A program made the translations under genes and the position numbers. The notes beneath the pieces are model-generated. The model saw nothing but the letters and a program-made list of their open reading frames with translations. It did no database searches and was not told the origin of the DNA. This document shows, piece after piece, positions 8,329-18,015 of a stretch of DNA of 64,000 nucleotides (position 1 is its first letter; every line of letters starts with the position of its first letter). Origin of the DNA: Bacteroidales bacterium (GTDB lineage Bacteria; Bacteroidota; Bacteroidia; Bacteroidales; UBA3824). Where the stretch lies: assembly GCA_017544805.1 (NCBI GenBank), contig JAFYDK010000116.1:22946-86945 (forward strand), in the 5' to 3' direction.

Positions 8329-9309
8329 TTAACTATATTTTTCATTTATCTCGTCCAAAACCCTAAAAATTTCATCAGGATCCATAGAGGTTACAAGCTT
8401 CATACGGTAATTCTTAAAATCAGGTAACGCCTTGAAATACTGAGAGTAATGCCGGCGCATTTCTAAAATTCCACGTTTATCGCCTTTCCAATCCATAGAA
8501 GTTTTCAGTTGAAGTTTTGCAAGATTTACTCTCTCTGTAACGGAAGGTTCTTCAGGCATAACACCAGTTTCAAGATATTCTCTCACGGTCTTAAAAATCC
8601 ACGGACAACCTACTGCCGCACGACCTATCATAATACCATCAACACCGTAACGGTCAATCATTTGCTTCGCTTTTTCAGGAGAATCAACATCTCCGTTGCC
8701 TATTATCGGAATTTTTATGCGCGGATTATTTTTAACCTGACCAATTAATGTCCAATCAGCCTCACCTTTATAAAGTTGCATTCGTGTTCTACCGTGAATC
8801 GCCAAGGCTTTGATACCGCAATCCTGAAGTTTTTCGGCAAGTTCGGGTATTATTTTAGAATCCTCGTCCCAACCGAGACGGGTTTTTACTGTAACAGGCA
8901 CATCAGGAACGGCCTCTACAACTTTTCTAACGATTTCCAACATCAAGGGAACGTTTTGCAAAAGTCCTGCACCATCGCCTCGAGTTGCTATTTTTTTTAC
9001 GGGACAACCGCAATTTATATCAATTAAATCCGGTTTCGCCTCACGTGCAATTTGCGCTGCCTCAGCCATGTGCAAAGGGTCATGTCCATAAATCTGAATG
9101 CCGACAGGACGCTCTGAATCCTCTAAGTGCATTTTTTGTACGGTCTTGTCAATATTTCTGACAAGTGCCTCACTTGCAACAAATTCCGTATACATCAAAT
9201 CAGCTCCGTATTGTTTGCAAATATAACGAAACGATACATCAGTAACATCCTCCATCGGCGCAAGTATCAACGGATAACGATTGATTTCTATATTTCCGAT
9301 TTTTAACAT
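8329..9309 (-). CDS. dusB: tRNA-dihydrouridine synthase
   Basis: 326 residues, normal for the DusB/NifR3 group. LILAPMEDVTDVSFR begins the FMN-binding TIM barrel, the catalytic cysteine sits in DLIDINCGCPVKKI, phosphate/FMN-binding residues in IPIIGNGDVDS and GVDGIMIGRAA, and a helical tRNA-binding domain ends the protein. It reduces specific uridines in the tRNA D-loop using FMN and NADPH. It lies 53 bases after the response regulator gene, but a terminator fills that gap, so its own promoter may lie within the regulator gene; none was identified. Confidence 0.94.
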   Translation of the reverse strand: MLKIGNIEINRYPLILAPMEDVTDVSFRYICKQYGADLMYTEFVASEALVRNIDKTVQKMHLEDSERPVGIQIYGHDPLHMAEAAQIAREAKPDLIDINCGCPVKKIATRGDGAGLLQNVPLMLEIVRKVVEAVPDVPVTVKTRLGWDEDSKIIPELAEKLQDCGIKALAIHGRTRMQLYKGEADWTLIGQVKNNPRIKIPIIGNGDVDSPEKAKQMIDRYGVDGIMIGRAAVGCPWIFKTVREYLETGVMPEEPSVTERVNLAKLQLKTSMDWKGDKRGILEMRRHYSQYFKALPDFKNYRMKLVTSMDPDEIFRVLDEINEKYS

Positions 9310-9323
9310 TTTCTTTTAAAGAA

Positions 9324-9362
9324 AAAAGAAATTCCCCTGACAAACACAAACCAATTTCTTTT
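9324..9362 (-). terminator. Terminator after the response regulator gene
   Basis: AAAAGAAATT and AATTTCTTTT arms (9353-9362 and 9324-9333), followed on the minus strand by TTCTTT; it starts directly after the regulator's stop codon. Confidence 0.65.
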
Positions 9363-10088
9363 CTATTCCACAAATTTATAACCAACACCTTTGACAGTAC
9401 GGATATAATCTTCACCGATTTTTTCACGGAGTTTCCTAATGTGAACATCTATTGTACGATCGCCAACAACAATAGAATCACCCCAAATTGCAGAATAAAT
9501 TTCGTCGCGGGTGAAAACTTTTTCCGGTTTGGATATTAACAAAAGTAACAAAGAAAACTCTTTTCTCGGTAATGCCAATTCTACACCGTCGTTAATAACG
9601 GTATATTTCTCTCTGTCAATCACCAACTTACCGAGTCTGATAATGTTTCCTTCCGAAACCTCAGCAAAATCGTCAGTCTTACCGAAACGTTTCAACAAAG
9701 CACTTACTCTCGAAATCAAAACTTTCGGTTTGATCGGTTTAGAAATGTAATCATCAGCTCCTGCCTCAAATCCGGCTATTTGTGAATAATCTTCGCTTCT
9801 TGCCGTCAAAAATGCAACGACCGTATTGTTCAAAGCCGGTTGTTTGCGGATTTCTTCACAAGTTTCGATACCGTCCATTTCAGGCATCATCACGTCTAAT
9901 ATTATAAGGTGCGGAAGATACTGTTTCGCCAATTTAATTGCATCTTTTCCGTTGCCGGCTGTAAACACATTAAAACCGGCTTTCTTTAAGTTGTATGACA
10001 AAAACTCAAGAATATCGGCTTCGTCATCAACCAAAAGAATTTTGTAATTGTTGTTGCTGTTAGCAGCGTTGTTAGTATTGTTCTCCAT
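9363..10088 (-). CDS. OmpR/PhoB-family response regulator
   Basis: 241 residues. Receiver domain at about 14-130 with acidic pocket VDDEAD, phosphoacceptor Asp65 in LIILDVMMPE, Thr in FLTARS and Lys in DYISKPI. DNA-binding winged helix at about 145-240 (ALPRKEFSLLLLLISKPEKV, RTIDVHIRKLREKIG, IRTVKGVGYKF). The first 14 residues are an Asn-rich tail. It follows the histidine kinase gene by 14 bases and is its obvious partner. The pair resembles PhoR/PhoB in architecture, but no phosphate genes are near, so I give no symbol. Confidence 0.93.
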   Translation of the reverse strand: MENNTNNAANSNNNYKILLVDDEADILEFLSYNLKKAGFNVFTAGNGKDAIKLAKQYLPHLIILDVMMPEMDGIETCEEIRKQPALNNTVVAFLTARSEDYSQIAGFEAGADDYISKPIKPKVLISRVSALLKRFGKTDDFAEVSEGNIIRLGKLVIDREKYTVINDGVELALPRKEFSLLLLLISKPEKVFTRDEIYSAIWGDSIVVGDRTIDVHIRKLREKIGEDYIRTVKGVGYKFVE

Positions 10089-10102
10089 AGCAGTAAATAT
10101 GT

Positions 10103-11179
10103 TTAATCAGTAACGGCAGCTTTTTCCAATGTAAATGAAAAAGTCGTACCCTCATTAATTTTGCTTTTTACCATAATACGTTCTCCGTGAGCCTCAAGGA
10201 TATGTTTAACAATAGCCAAACCTAATCCCGTACCACCGCTTTGCGAGCTGCGCGATTTATCAACACGGAAAAAACGTTCAAATATACGTTTGATATTTTC
10301 CTCATCAATTCCTATTCCCGTATCCTGAACCTCTACAAGCCATTTATTGTCAATATCATAGATACCGACAGTAGTTGAGCCGTCTTCACGACCGTAATTT
10401 ATGGAATTGACAACAAGGTTTGAAATAACTTCAAAAATCCTCGTCTTGTCGGCATTAACATAAATCGGCGGTGTCGGTTTGAAATCAGTTTTCAAAGTTA
10501 TACGTTTCTTTTCGGCCTTGATTTCGTAAAGTTCCATTATATCGTTTACAACGGCGGCAAGGTCAAAAACCTCATAATTCAATTTCAAATTGCCAGTCTC
10601 AAATTTAGAAATAGTTTCCAAATCGTTAACTATCGAAATCAAACGGTTGATATTCTTGTCCGTCCTTTCAAGATATTTAATACAGATTTCAGGATCTTCT
10701 GAACCACCGTCAATAAGCGTAGAAATGTATCCCTGAATATTAAACAAAGGCGTTTTCAACTCATGTGAAACATTACCAATATATTCTTTTCTGTATTTTT
10801 CGTTGCGTTTGAGCATCGCAATCTCCTGAGTTCTATCTTTTGCCCATTTTGCAACATCATCGTTTACTTGTTCAATAATACCATTAACGTCTTGAGAGCC
10901 AGAGTCATCAATTTTTAGTTTCAACTGTTCCGCATCAGCCTTTGAATAACTCTCCAACGTGCCGTATATAGGTTTTACTTGCGCCCTGACATAATTATCA
11001 AAAACCCTTTTTAATATGAAAAACGAGAGTATTCCGACTCCAATCATAAATACTCCAACCATAGCCATCCATGAAGAAACACTCTCCATAAAACATGCTA
11101 CTGTCATTGATACCCCCACCGTCACGGAAATTATAACGGCAATTATCAACGACAATTTACTTGCAGAATAATTTTTCAT
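10103..11179 (-). CDS. Membrane sensor histidine kinase (PhoR-like)
   Basis: 358 residues. Two transmembrane helices at about 9-30 and 36-57 with almost no periplasmic loop, so sensing is probably membrane-based or by a partner. A short linker leads to the HisKA domain with phosphoacceptor His139 (VSHELKTPLFNIQGY), then the ATPase domain: N box NLVVNSINYG, G1 box VQDTGIGID, F box IFERFFRVDKS and G2 box GGTGLGLAIVKHI. All catalytic motifs are present. It signals to the response regulator encoded directly downstream. Confidence 0.93.
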   Translation of the reverse strand: MKNYSASKLSLIIAVIISVTVGVSMTVACFMESVSSWMAMVGVFMIGVGILSFFILKRVFDNYVRAQVKPIYGTLESYSKADAEQLKLKIDDSGSQDVNGIIEQVNDDVAKWAKDRTQEIAMLKRNEKYRKEYIGNVSHELKTPLFNIQGYISTLIDGGSEDPEICIKYLERTDKNINRLISIVNDLETISKFETGNLKLNYEVFDLAAVVNDIMELYEIKAEKKRITLKTDFKPTPPIYVNADKTRIFEVISNLVVNSINYGREDGSTTVGIYDIDNKWLVEVQDTGIGIDEENIKRIFERFFRVDKSRSSQSGGTGLGLAIVKHILEAHGERIMVKSKINEGTTFSFTLEKAAVTD

Positions 11180-11205
11180 AATAAATGTCCATTAAATTTT
11201 AGTCG

Positions 11206-11235
11206 CAAATTTAATATTAAACATTAAAAAACAAA
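11206..11235 (-). promoter_or_regulatory. Promoter for the two-component operon
   Basis: Minus-strand TTTG at 11235-11232, 18-base spacer, TAAATTTG at 11213-11206, leaving about a 20-base leader before the kinase ATG. Confidence 0.55.
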
Positions 11236-11269
11236 AAAAATCACGGCTGTTTTTTTGTTTTTTTTGCTT

Positions 11270-12835
11270 TTACTTTTTCCTCGGCGTATCGATATTGTAA
11301 TGTAAACCTACACTTTCACGTCTGCGTCTTGCCATCTTAATAACAAGCCATGCCGTATTGATAGCATTTCTGAGCTCGCAAAGCGGAACAGTTATTTTTG
11401 AACGTTTGTAAAGTTCCTCTGTCTCGTTGTAAAGAATATACAGACGATCCAAAGCACGTTTCATCCTAAGATTACTCCTTACGATGCCCACATAATACGT
11501 CATTATTTGTTGCAACTCTTTGAAAGACTGCGTTATAAGAATATTTTCCTCGTTATTGACAGTTCCCTCGTCGTTCCACTGAGGAATATCATCGCGGATT
11601 GTAAGCTTGTCAAGAAAATCCTTTGAATGTAATGCCGAACGATGTGCATAAACCAAAGCCTCCAACAAAGAGTTAGATGCCAAACGGTTAGCACCGTGAA
11701 GACCCGTACAAGAGGTTTCACCGCCTGCGTAAAGATGTTTGATTGTAGTCCTTCCGAATTCATCAACACGGATTCCACCGCAAAGATAATGAGCAGCCGG
11801 AACAACAGGTATCGGTTGTTTAGTAATGTCAATACCGATTGAAAGACATTTAGCGTAAATATTCGGGAAATGTTTTTTAAGCTCTTCGTGGTTGGTACCC
11901 GTTGCATCCAAATAAACGTACTCGTCACCGCGGAGTTTCATTTCGTTATCAATAGCCCTTGCAACAATATCCCTGGGAGCAAGACAACCTCTTTCGTCAT
12001 ATTTTTCCATGAACGTCTTGCCGTCTTGAGTCTTCAAAATCGCACCAAATCCTCTCATTGCCTCCGTTATCAAGTATGAAGGTCTTTCGCCCGGATGATA
12101 AAGCGAAGTCGGATGGAATTGTACGAACTCCATATTGTCAATAACACCTTTAGCCCTATAAACCATAGCAATACCATCGCCGGTGGCTATCGTAGGATTG
12201 GTGGTAACCTGATAAATGTTTCCTATACCGCCAGTTGCAAGATATGTAATTTTCGACAAAATCTTTTCAACTTTGCCCGTGTCTTTGTTCAAGGCATAAA
12301 TACCGTAACATTCAGTATTGTCATCATAACGTGTAACTGTCTGACCTAAATAATGTTGCGTAATAAGTTCAACGGCAAAATAATGTTTTACCAATTCGAT
12401 ATTCGGATTCTTTTTACAAGCCTCAACCAAAGCCCGTTCAACTTCAAAACCCGTATTATCTTTATGATGCAAAATTCTAAAATCAGAGTGTCCGCCCTCT
12501 TTATGAAGATCAAAACTACCGTCAGGACGTTTATCAAAGTCAATACCCCATTCCACTAACTCTTTAATCCTTTCAGGTGCTTCTTCCACAACTATCCTTA
12601 CAACACTTTCCTTGCTCAGATAATCTCCTGCCACCATTGTGTCGTGGATATGTTTTTCAAACGAATCCGTAGGGTCGGTTACCGAAGCTATTCCGCCCTG
12701 TGCATAATTCGTATTGGCCTCTGTTACGTCATTGGCTTTCGTAACTATCAAAACCTTACCATATTCTGCGGCTCTTAAAGCAAAACTTAGCCCGGCTACT
12801 CCGCTGCCTACTACAAGAAAATCCGTCGTGCGCAT
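11270..12835 (-). CDS. nadB: L-aspartate oxidase
   Basis: 521 residues, typical for NadB. FAD-binding Rossmann start FLVVGSGVAGLSFAL, then EANTNYAQGGIASV (substrate-site loop shared with succinate dehydrogenase flavoproteins), HKEGGHSDFRILHHKDNTG, QFHPTSLY, and the capping-domain motif AGGETSCTGLHGANRLASN; a helical C-terminal domain follows. It oxidises aspartate to iminoaspartate, the first step of de novo NAD synthesis. nadA and nadC are not in the window. A good promoter lies just upstream. Confidence 0.96.
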   Translation of the reverse strand: MRTTDFLVVGSGVAGLSFALRAAEYGKVLIVTKANDVTEANTNYAQGGIASVTDPTDSFEKHIHDTMVAGDYLSKESVVRIVVEEAPERIKELVEWGIDFDKRPDGSFDLHKEGGHSDFRILHHKDNTGFEVERALVEACKKNPNIELVKHYFAVELITQHYLGQTVTRYDDNTECYGIYALNKDTGKVEKILSKITYLATGGIGNIYQVTTNPTIATGDGIAMVYRAKGVIDNMEFVQFHPTSLYHPGERPSYLITEAMRGFGAILKTQDGKTFMEKYDERGCLAPRDIVARAIDNEMKLRGDEYVYLDATGTNHEELKKHFPNIYAKCLSIGIDITKQPIPVVPAAHYLCGGIRVDEFGRTTIKHLYAGGETSCTGLHGANRLASNSLLEALVYAHRSALHSKDFLDKLTIRDDIPQWNDEGTVNNEENILITQSFKELQQIMTYYVGIVRSNLRMKRALDRLYILYNETEELYKRSKITVPLCELRNAINTAWLVIKMARRRRESVGLHYNIDTPRKK

Positions 12836-12865
12836 TTTTTGATAATTTATTAAGTTTTATTGACG

Positions 12866-12896
12866 CAAAATTAACGCATTTTTCAAAAATATCAAA
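12866..12896 (-). promoter_or_regulatory. Promoter for nadB
   Basis: Minus-strand TTTG at 12896-12893, 19-base spacer, TAATTTTG at 12873-12866; leader of about 25 bases to the ATG at 12835. Confidence 0.65.
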
Positions 12897-12936
12897 ACAT
12901 ATATGACGAAAAATTAAAATACATTCCTTATAAAGG

Positions 12937-14418
12937 TTAAAAACTTCTGTCAAAAGAAATTAAATTTGTTTTGATACCGATTTGAAAGAATTTGTTCTCA
13001 TCAAAAACACCGATTTGAGAAAACAAACAAAAATTCTTCAAAAAACATGGCTGATAATTCAAGTTAAAGTAATAATTCAAGAGTTTAATGTTAAGTCCTT
13101 GTCCTACTGAATTATCATACTCCTGTTTTCGCGTATTATAAGAGCGGAGAACATTGTTTCCGTATGAATATTTTCCCGGATAATCCTTTCCGATTGACAA
13201 ATAATCAAGCGTAAAATCAACCATAAAAACTTTGGAAGAATATTTTATCTGCGCCGAAAATTCCTTTAAATTAGCACCGTAAGGATTCGCATAACACTGA
13301 TTATAAATCGAATAAGAATTGTTAGCATCGTCATGCGAATACATATAAGGTCTGATATAATCCGCTTGAAAAAGGTATGAAAAATTTTTCAAAACGCCTT
13401 TTTCAAAAAATCCTTTTACGCCCGCTTGTAAAGAATATTTGTTAGCCCACCAACCCGTATTAGCTTTGAACTCGCCAATTTTGAACTCGTCAATCATTGC
13501 TTGAGCATAAAAAGTCTGCTTAAAAAACTTCAACTTGCCAAAAATTCCCATCAATTCGTTGTCGGGCGAACCCAAAGAATATTCAACGGGACGGGTGAAA
13601 ACCAAAGGGTTAATATAATGCAAATCCACAAAACGGCTGTTGTTAAGAGAATCCCTACGTACAAGATTTACCGCTTCAAAACCGCCAAACGAAAGCCATT
13701 TCGTAGCATTCCAACTAAAAAGATGATAAACAGTCCATTTCGTTTCGGCAGCTTGAAGTTTTGAATCAAGATTTTTGCCGCCGTTAATCGAGAAAATATA
13801 ATTGAAATGTCTTACATCTACCTTAATATCAAAGTAATACATTCCGCTATTAGAGGCTGACATTATTATTGAGCGCAAACCCTCACCGATAAACTTTTTG
13901 CCCTTTCCTAACGAAAACATCAAATATTTTACAGGTCTATAATTAATATAAAACTCAAAATATTTTACAAAATAATTCTTCTGATTTTTCGTAAAATCAC
14001 CAAGTTGCGGAAAATAACCTAAAGAATCTGCAAGCAAAGCCCTATGAATCAGCGGTTTTGAATATCCGCCCAAAACACTCGCATTTATTGAAAGTTTATC
14101 ACTGAACGAATACCCTCCGCTTAACCCCAAAAAAGAATTGTACAAAAATTTATCTTCAGGCTCTGACTGATAACCCAAAGAAAATTCCGTTACGGGCATG
14201 AGAGAAAAAGTATTTTTGGAAAAACTTTTTCTAAAGCCGTAAATATCTGAACTATCAATATTTACGGTATATGATTTTAATTGGGAATGAAAGTTTTGAT
14301 TATAGAAATTAGCTTTTTCCAACGAGTCCTGTTCATAACTTCCGATAACAACATTCCGTGTCTGCGCATTAACACAAAACGTTAAAACACAAAAAATAAA
14401 GGTCAAAAAAGATTTCAT
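12937..14418 (-). CDS. Outer-membrane beta-barrel protein, Wzi-like capsule assembly family
   Basis: 493 residues with a signal peptide (MKSFLTFIFCVLTFCVNA, cut before QTRN) and a long series of amphipathic beta strands ending in an aromatic residue (ISFDRSF), as in large outer-membrane barrels. YLMFSLGKGKKFIGEGLRS, YYFDIKVDVRHFNYIFS and YINPLVFTRPVEYSLGS resemble the capsule-assembly Wzi family of Bacteroidetes. The ATG overlaps the stop of the WecA-like gene (ATGA), so the pair is translationally coupled, which supports a role in presenting a surface polysaccharide. Family assignment is from memory of the pattern. Confidence 0.65.
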   Translation of the reverse strand: MKSFLTFIFCVLTFCVNAQTRNVVIGSYEQDSLEKANFYNQNFHSQLKSYTVNIDSSDIYGFRKSFSKNTFSLMPVTEFSLGYQSEPEDKFLYNSFLGLSGGYSFSDKLSINASVLGGYSKPLIHRALLADSLGYFPQLGDFTKNQKNYFVKYFEFYINYRPVKYLMFSLGKGKKFIGEGLRSIIMSASNSGMYYFDIKVDVRHFNYIFSINGGKNLDSKLQAAETKWTVYHLFSWNATKWLSFGGFEAVNLVRRDSLNNSRFVDLHYINPLVFTRPVEYSLGSPDNELMGIFGKLKFFKQTFYAQAMIDEFKIGEFKANTGWWANKYSLQAGVKGFFEKGVLKNFSYLFQADYIRPYMYSHDDANNSYSIYNQCYANPYGANLKEFSAQIKYSSKVFMVDFTLDYLSIGKDYPGKYSYGNNVLRSYNTRKQEYDNSVGQGLNIKLLNYYFNLNYQPCFLKNFCLFSQIGVFDENKFFQIGIKTNLISFDRSF

Positions 14419-15503
14419 TTATTTTCTCCCCTTTGCTTTTCCTTACGTTTTGTGATAATAGCCTGCGGAATATGAAAGAAAAACATCAGCACCAAAAATT
14501 CAACAAGAACAAGCCTTAAAAACGAAAGATGCTGCGAAATCCACCACGAAAAAACCGCAAAAAGAGCGTTAAAGGTTACTAACCAAAAGTCAATTTGCTT
14601 ATGAGTAAAGCCCAAAGATTTCAATCTGTAATGAATATGATGATTGTCCGGCTGCATAATCGGACGGTGTAAAATGTATCTTATAAACATAACCCTTACC
14701 ACATCATAAAGCGGCACAATCATAAAGGTCAAAGCCACAAAAGGCGCGTACTGAATCGGATTCAAATAATCTGAGACCTCTTCCATAGCATTGTATTGCA
14801 TAAAACGCAACGCCATAGTAGCACATATCAATCCCACAATCATGCTTCCCGTATCTCCCATGAAAATCTTATTCTTCTTGCTGAACATATTATAACGCAA
14901 GAACCCCAAAACCGCACCTATAAAACTGACTCCTACAACAGCAACCGAATATACGCCTTCCAAATAAAACCAAACTGAAAACACACCAACTGCCGTAACA
15001 GACAACAAACCCGCCAAACCATCAACACCGTCAATAAGATTATAAGCGTTAATACAAGTTATAATAAGAAAAACCGAAAGTAGCAAACTTAACAAATAAG
15101 GCAACTCATAAAAACCGAAAATACCACCAAGACTCGTAATTCTAACATCTCCGAAAACCACAAGTAATGTAGCGGCAAAAATTTGTCCGAAAAGTTTTGT
15201 AAGCGGTGCAATCAAAAGAATATCGTCCTTGATACCTATAAAAAACAGCATTATCACGGCAGCAGCAAGACCAAAAACAAACTCACTACCTACAACACCT
15301 TTACAAAAAAGGAGCATAGAAATAGTCAAACCGGCAAAAATAGCACAACCGCCGAGGGTAGGAATAACACCTTCGTGAAGCCGCCTTCCGCCGCCTTTTT
15401 CACAAAGCTCTTTTTGTTTTGCCACAGCAACAATAGACGGTATCGAAACCAAACTTATTATTAAAGCGGTAAAAAAAGCCCCTAAAATTGTTAAGTTTTC
15501 CAT
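14415..15503 (-). CDS. Undecaprenyl-phosphate sugar-1-phosphate transferase (WecA/TagO/MraY family)
   Basis: 362 residues with about 11 hydrophobic helices. Family motifs are present: the first cytoplasmic loop with RRLHEGVIPTLGG, the Asp-rich GIKDD, NAYNLIDGVDGLAG, the MGDTGSMIVG loop and the C-terminal DNHHIHYRLKSLGFTHKQ (HxH of the sugar-nucleotide site). It transfers a HexNAc-1-phosphate from a UDP-sugar to undecaprenyl phosphate at the inner membrane, the first step of a surface polysaccharide or O-antigen. Coupled to the Wzi-like gene by a four-base overlap. It is WecA-like rather than MraY because it ends with the HIH loop and sits away from mur genes. Confidence 0.9.
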   Translation of the reverse strand: MENLTILGAFFTALIISLVSIPSIVAVAKQKELCEKGGGRRLHEGVIPTLGGCAIFAGLTISMLLFCKGVVGSEFVFGLAAAVIMLFFIGIKDDILLIAPLTKLFGQIFAATLLVVFGDVRITSLGGIFGFYELPYLLSLLLSVFLIITCINAYNLIDGVDGLAGLLSVTAVGVFSVWFYLEGVYSVAVVGVSFIGAVLGFLRYNMFSKKNKIFMGDTGSMIVGLICATMALRFMQYNAMEEVSDYLNPIQYAPFVALTFMIVPLYDVVRVMFIRYILHRPIMQPDNHHIHYRLKSLGFTHKQIDFWLVTFNALFAVFSWWISQHLSFLRLVLVEFLVLMFFFHIPQAIITKRKEKQRGENK

Positions 15504-15642
15504 ATAATTAGCCTACGTCCTCAAAAAAATACGGCGCAAATATACAACTTTTCCTGTTATAAATTGTTAAAAAATTTTCAAAAAAAACATTTTCTTAATA
15601 CAAAGTTTAAGTAAATTGAAAATTACTTTGAGTATTATATTC

Positions 15643-15650
15643 TATTTTTG
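15643..15650 (+). promoter_or_regulatory. -7 box TATTTTTG ahead of the SDR gene
   Basis: Perfect TAnnTTTG element; no -33 TTTG at the right spacing (nearest TTG lies 24 bases upstream). Confidence 0.4.
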
Positions 15651-15701
15651 CAAACGATGATAATCCTTAATTTTTCACCTTTTTAATAACAATAACAGAA
15701 A

Positions 15702-16742
15702 GTGTATATCATTGTCGGTGCAACACAAATGCTTGGAGCTCACTTAGCCTATGCCATGCTTAAACAGGGGCAGAGAGTTCGTGCTGTTATGTGTAGTAAA
15801 TGCGATGATAAAAATTTCACGAAACACATTTTAAGTTATTATTCAGGCGATTACGAAAATCTTTTCAACGAAATAGAATGGGTTGAGGCTTGTCCTTTAG
15901 ACCTTGAGGCTATGACAGAGGCTTTTCAAGGCGGTGAAGCTGTTTTTTATTGCAGAAAACCGTTTTTGAGTACCAAACATTCTTTTGACGATAATATCGA
16001 GGAAATCAGAAACGTCATAACGGCAATAAGAGAGAATTCTGTTAAATATTTCTATTATATCAGTTCTTTAGATGTCTTGGGACAAGAGCCTGATTATAAG
16101 CTAATAACAGAAAATTCTCAACGAAATCCCAAAGCTAAATACCCGACAATGACAATGCTCAATTATATGTGCGAAATGGAAGTTCAAAGGGCTCTGAACG
16201 AGGACATAAAAGGAGCTATTGCCAATACGGGAATCATTTTAGGACCGGGCGATTGGAAAAACGACTCATCAAGATTATTCCCACTAACGCTCACTTATAA
16301 TTATTATGCGAAAGGCGTTACGGGATTTGTAAGTGTCAATGATGTCGTAAAATCTCTCATGACAATGGCACGCAAAAAAATAACGGGAGAAAGATTTATT
16401 TTAGTTTCAGAGAATTTGAGTTATCATCAAGTTTTGAAATTGATGACTCAAAAACTGAATGCGCCAGAGCCTAAAAAATACGCAAATTCTTTCAGAATGA
16501 CGATTTATAAGGCTTGTTACATCGGAAAATCACTGCTGACAGGCCGCCGTCCGATTTTGGACAATGCGTATTTTCACAGAATGACCTCGTTTGAAATTTT
16601 CAGCAACAAGAAAAGCATCGGAACGTTAATCGTTAATTACGAACCGATAGAACAAGTAATTGAAGAAACAGCTCAAATTTATCTCAAAGAAAATTCTTCG
16701 GAAATCAAAAAAACTTATAAATTTGCCCGAAATTTCTTCTAA
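15702..16742 (+). CDS. NAD(P)-dependent epimerase/dehydratase-like (extended SDR) with altered catalytic site
   Basis: 346 residues, starting at GTG (15702), the only start that keeps the Rossmann beta strand [15 protein letters not shown]. The glycine motif is GATxxLG, as in dihydroflavonol-reductase-like SDRs; Ser-rich YISSLDVLG and [12 protein letters not shown] are family landmarks. Where the active-site YxxxK is expected the sequence reads NYMCEMEV, so the lysine is replaced by Met; the protein may bind a nucleotide without being a normal dehydrogenase. It lies 8 bases upstream of ruvB and is probably cotranscribed. Substrate unknown. Confidence 0.75.
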   Translation: MYIIVGATQMLGAHLAYAMLKQGQRVRAVMCSKCDDKNFTKHILSYYSGDYENLFNEIEWVEACPLDLEAMTEAFQGGEAVFYCRKPFLSTKHSFDDNIEEIRNVITAIRENSVKYFYYISSLDVLGQEPDYKLITENSQRNPKAKYPTMTMLNYMCEMEVQRALNEDIKGAIANTGIILGPGDWKNDSSRLFPLTLTYNYYAKGVTGFVSVNDVVKSLMTMARKKITGERFILVSENLSYHQVLKLMTQKLNAPEPKKYANSFRMTIYKACYIGKSLLTGRRPILDNAYFHRMTSFEIFSNKKSIGTLIVNYEPIEQVIEETAQIYLKENSSEIKKTYKFARNFF

Positions 16743-16750
16743 CAGAAAAC

Positions 16751-17776
16751 ATGGACATCAGAGCAGTTAATAGCATATCAGAAAAAGAAAAAGAACTTGA
16801 CAAAAAACTTCGTCCGCTGACTTTTGATGATTTCAACGGTCAAAAAAAACTCAGAGAAAATCTTGAAGTTTTTGTTAAAGCCGCAAAATTAAGAGGCGAG
16901 GCTTTAGACCACGTTTTGTTTCACGGACCTCCGGGCTTGGGAAAAACCACACTTTCTAATATTATCGCTAACGAATTAGGAGTCGGTATGAAAACGACTT
17001 CCGGCCCCGTGCTTGACAAACCGGGCGATTTAGCAGGACTTTTAACAAATCTCGATGAAAGGGATGTTCTTTTTATCGACGAGATTCACCGCCTAAGTCC
17101 CGTTGTGGAAGAATATTTGTATTCTGCAATGGAAGATTACAAAATCGACATTATGATAGACAAAGGCCCGGCGGCAAGGTCGGTACAATTGTCATTGAAT
17201 CCTTTTACGCTTGTAGGAGCAACAACAAGGTCGGGACTTTTAACGGCACCTTTGAGAGCAAGATTCGGCATCAACCTTTTGCTGGAATATTACGACATTG
17301 AGGTTTTAAGCCGTATCATAATGCGAGCAGCCGGAATTTTAAAAGTAGAGATTGATGCTCCCGCTGCCGGAGAGATTGCCTCACGCAGCCGCGGAACGCC
17401 ACGTATTGCGAACTCACTTCTAAGACGTGTCAGAGATTTTGCGCAAGTGAAAGGCACCGGAAAAATTGACATAGAAATCACGAAGTATTCGCTTGATAAT
17501 CTCAACATTGATTCGCTCGGTCTTGACGAAATGGACAACAAAATTCTTTGTACCATAATTGATAAGTTTCAAGGCGGGCCTGTCGGTCTTAACACCATAG
17601 CAACAGCAGTCGGAGAAGACTCCGGCACGATAGAGGAAGTTTATGAGCCGTACCTTATAATGGAAGGCCTTTTGAAACGGACTCCGCGCGGACGTGTAGT
17701 AACGGATTTTGCATACAAACATCTCGGCAAAAACAGAATTGCCCCTGACGATGAAGTTCAATTAGAATTGTTTTAA
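16751..17776 (+). CDS. ruvB: Holliday junction branch migration helicase RuvB
   Basis: 341 residues, normal length. [12 protein letters not shown] opens the AAA+ core; Walker A GPPGLGKT, Walker B FIDEIHRL, sensor 1 GATTRSG, arginine finger in LRARFG, and a C-terminal winged helix ([36 protein letters not shown]). It forms hexamers that drive branch migration with RuvA at Holliday junctions. ruvA is not nearby, which is usual in Bacteroidetes. Confidence 0.97.
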   Translation: MDIRAVNSISEKEKELDKKLRPLTFDDFNGQKKLRENLEVFVKAAKLRGEALDHVLFHGPPGLGKTTLSNIIANELGVGMKTTSGPVLDKPGDLAGLLTNLDERDVLFIDEIHRLSPVVEEYLYSAMEDYKIDIMIDKGPAARSVQLSLNPFTLVGATTRSGLLTAPLRARFGINLLLEYYDIEVLSRIIMRAAGILKVEIDAPAAGEIASRSRGTPRIANSLLRRVRDFAQVKGTGKIDIEITKYSLDNLNIDSLGLDEMDNKILCTIIDKFQGGPVGLNTIATAVGEDSGTIEEVYEPYLIMEGLLKRTPRGRVVTDFAYKHLGKNRIAPDDEVQLELF

Positions 17777-17798
17777 AGAAAAAATCTCTTGATAAAGG

Positions 17799-17839
17799 AA
17801 AAGACGGACGGATTATTTTTTTCCCGCCCGTCTTTTTTT
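17799..17839 (+). terminator. Terminator after ruvB
   Basis: GACGGACGG and CCGCCCGTC arms (one A/C mismatch) around an A/T loop, followed by seven T. Confidence 0.8.
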
Positions 17840-17860
17840 CGTCATACTTTACGCATACAT

Positions 17861-17902
17861 AAAAAAAAATAATCCGCAAGTTTTTTCAACTCACGGATTA
17901 TC
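17861..17902 (-). terminator. Terminator after tRNA-Leu
   Basis: Read on the minus strand: ATAATCCGTGAGTT, a six-A loop, AACTTGCGGATTAT, then T9. It begins 4 bases after the tRNA 3' end. Confidence 0.85.
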
Positions 17903-17905
17903 TTG

Positions 17906-17989
17906 TACCCCAGGCCGGGATCGAACCGGCAAGGATGTTACTCCATTGGTGTTTGAGACCAACGCGTCTACCAATTCCGCCACCAGGGC
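17906..17989 (-). tRNA. tRNA-Leu(CAA)
   Basis: 84 nt with class II structure. Acceptor GCCCTGG pairs with CTGGGGT (two G-T pairs), D-arm GCGGAATTGGTAGACGC, anticodon arm TTGGT-CTCAAAC-ACCAA giving anticodon CAA, a long variable arm (TGGAGTAACATCC) typical of leucine tRNA, and T-arm GCCGG-TTCGATC-CCGGC. CCA is not encoded; the discriminator is A. The opposite neighbour ruvB is convergent and each has its own terminator. Confidence 0.95.
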
Positions 17990-18015
17990 ATCCTTTTTTC
18001 TTTTGCGTTGCAAAG

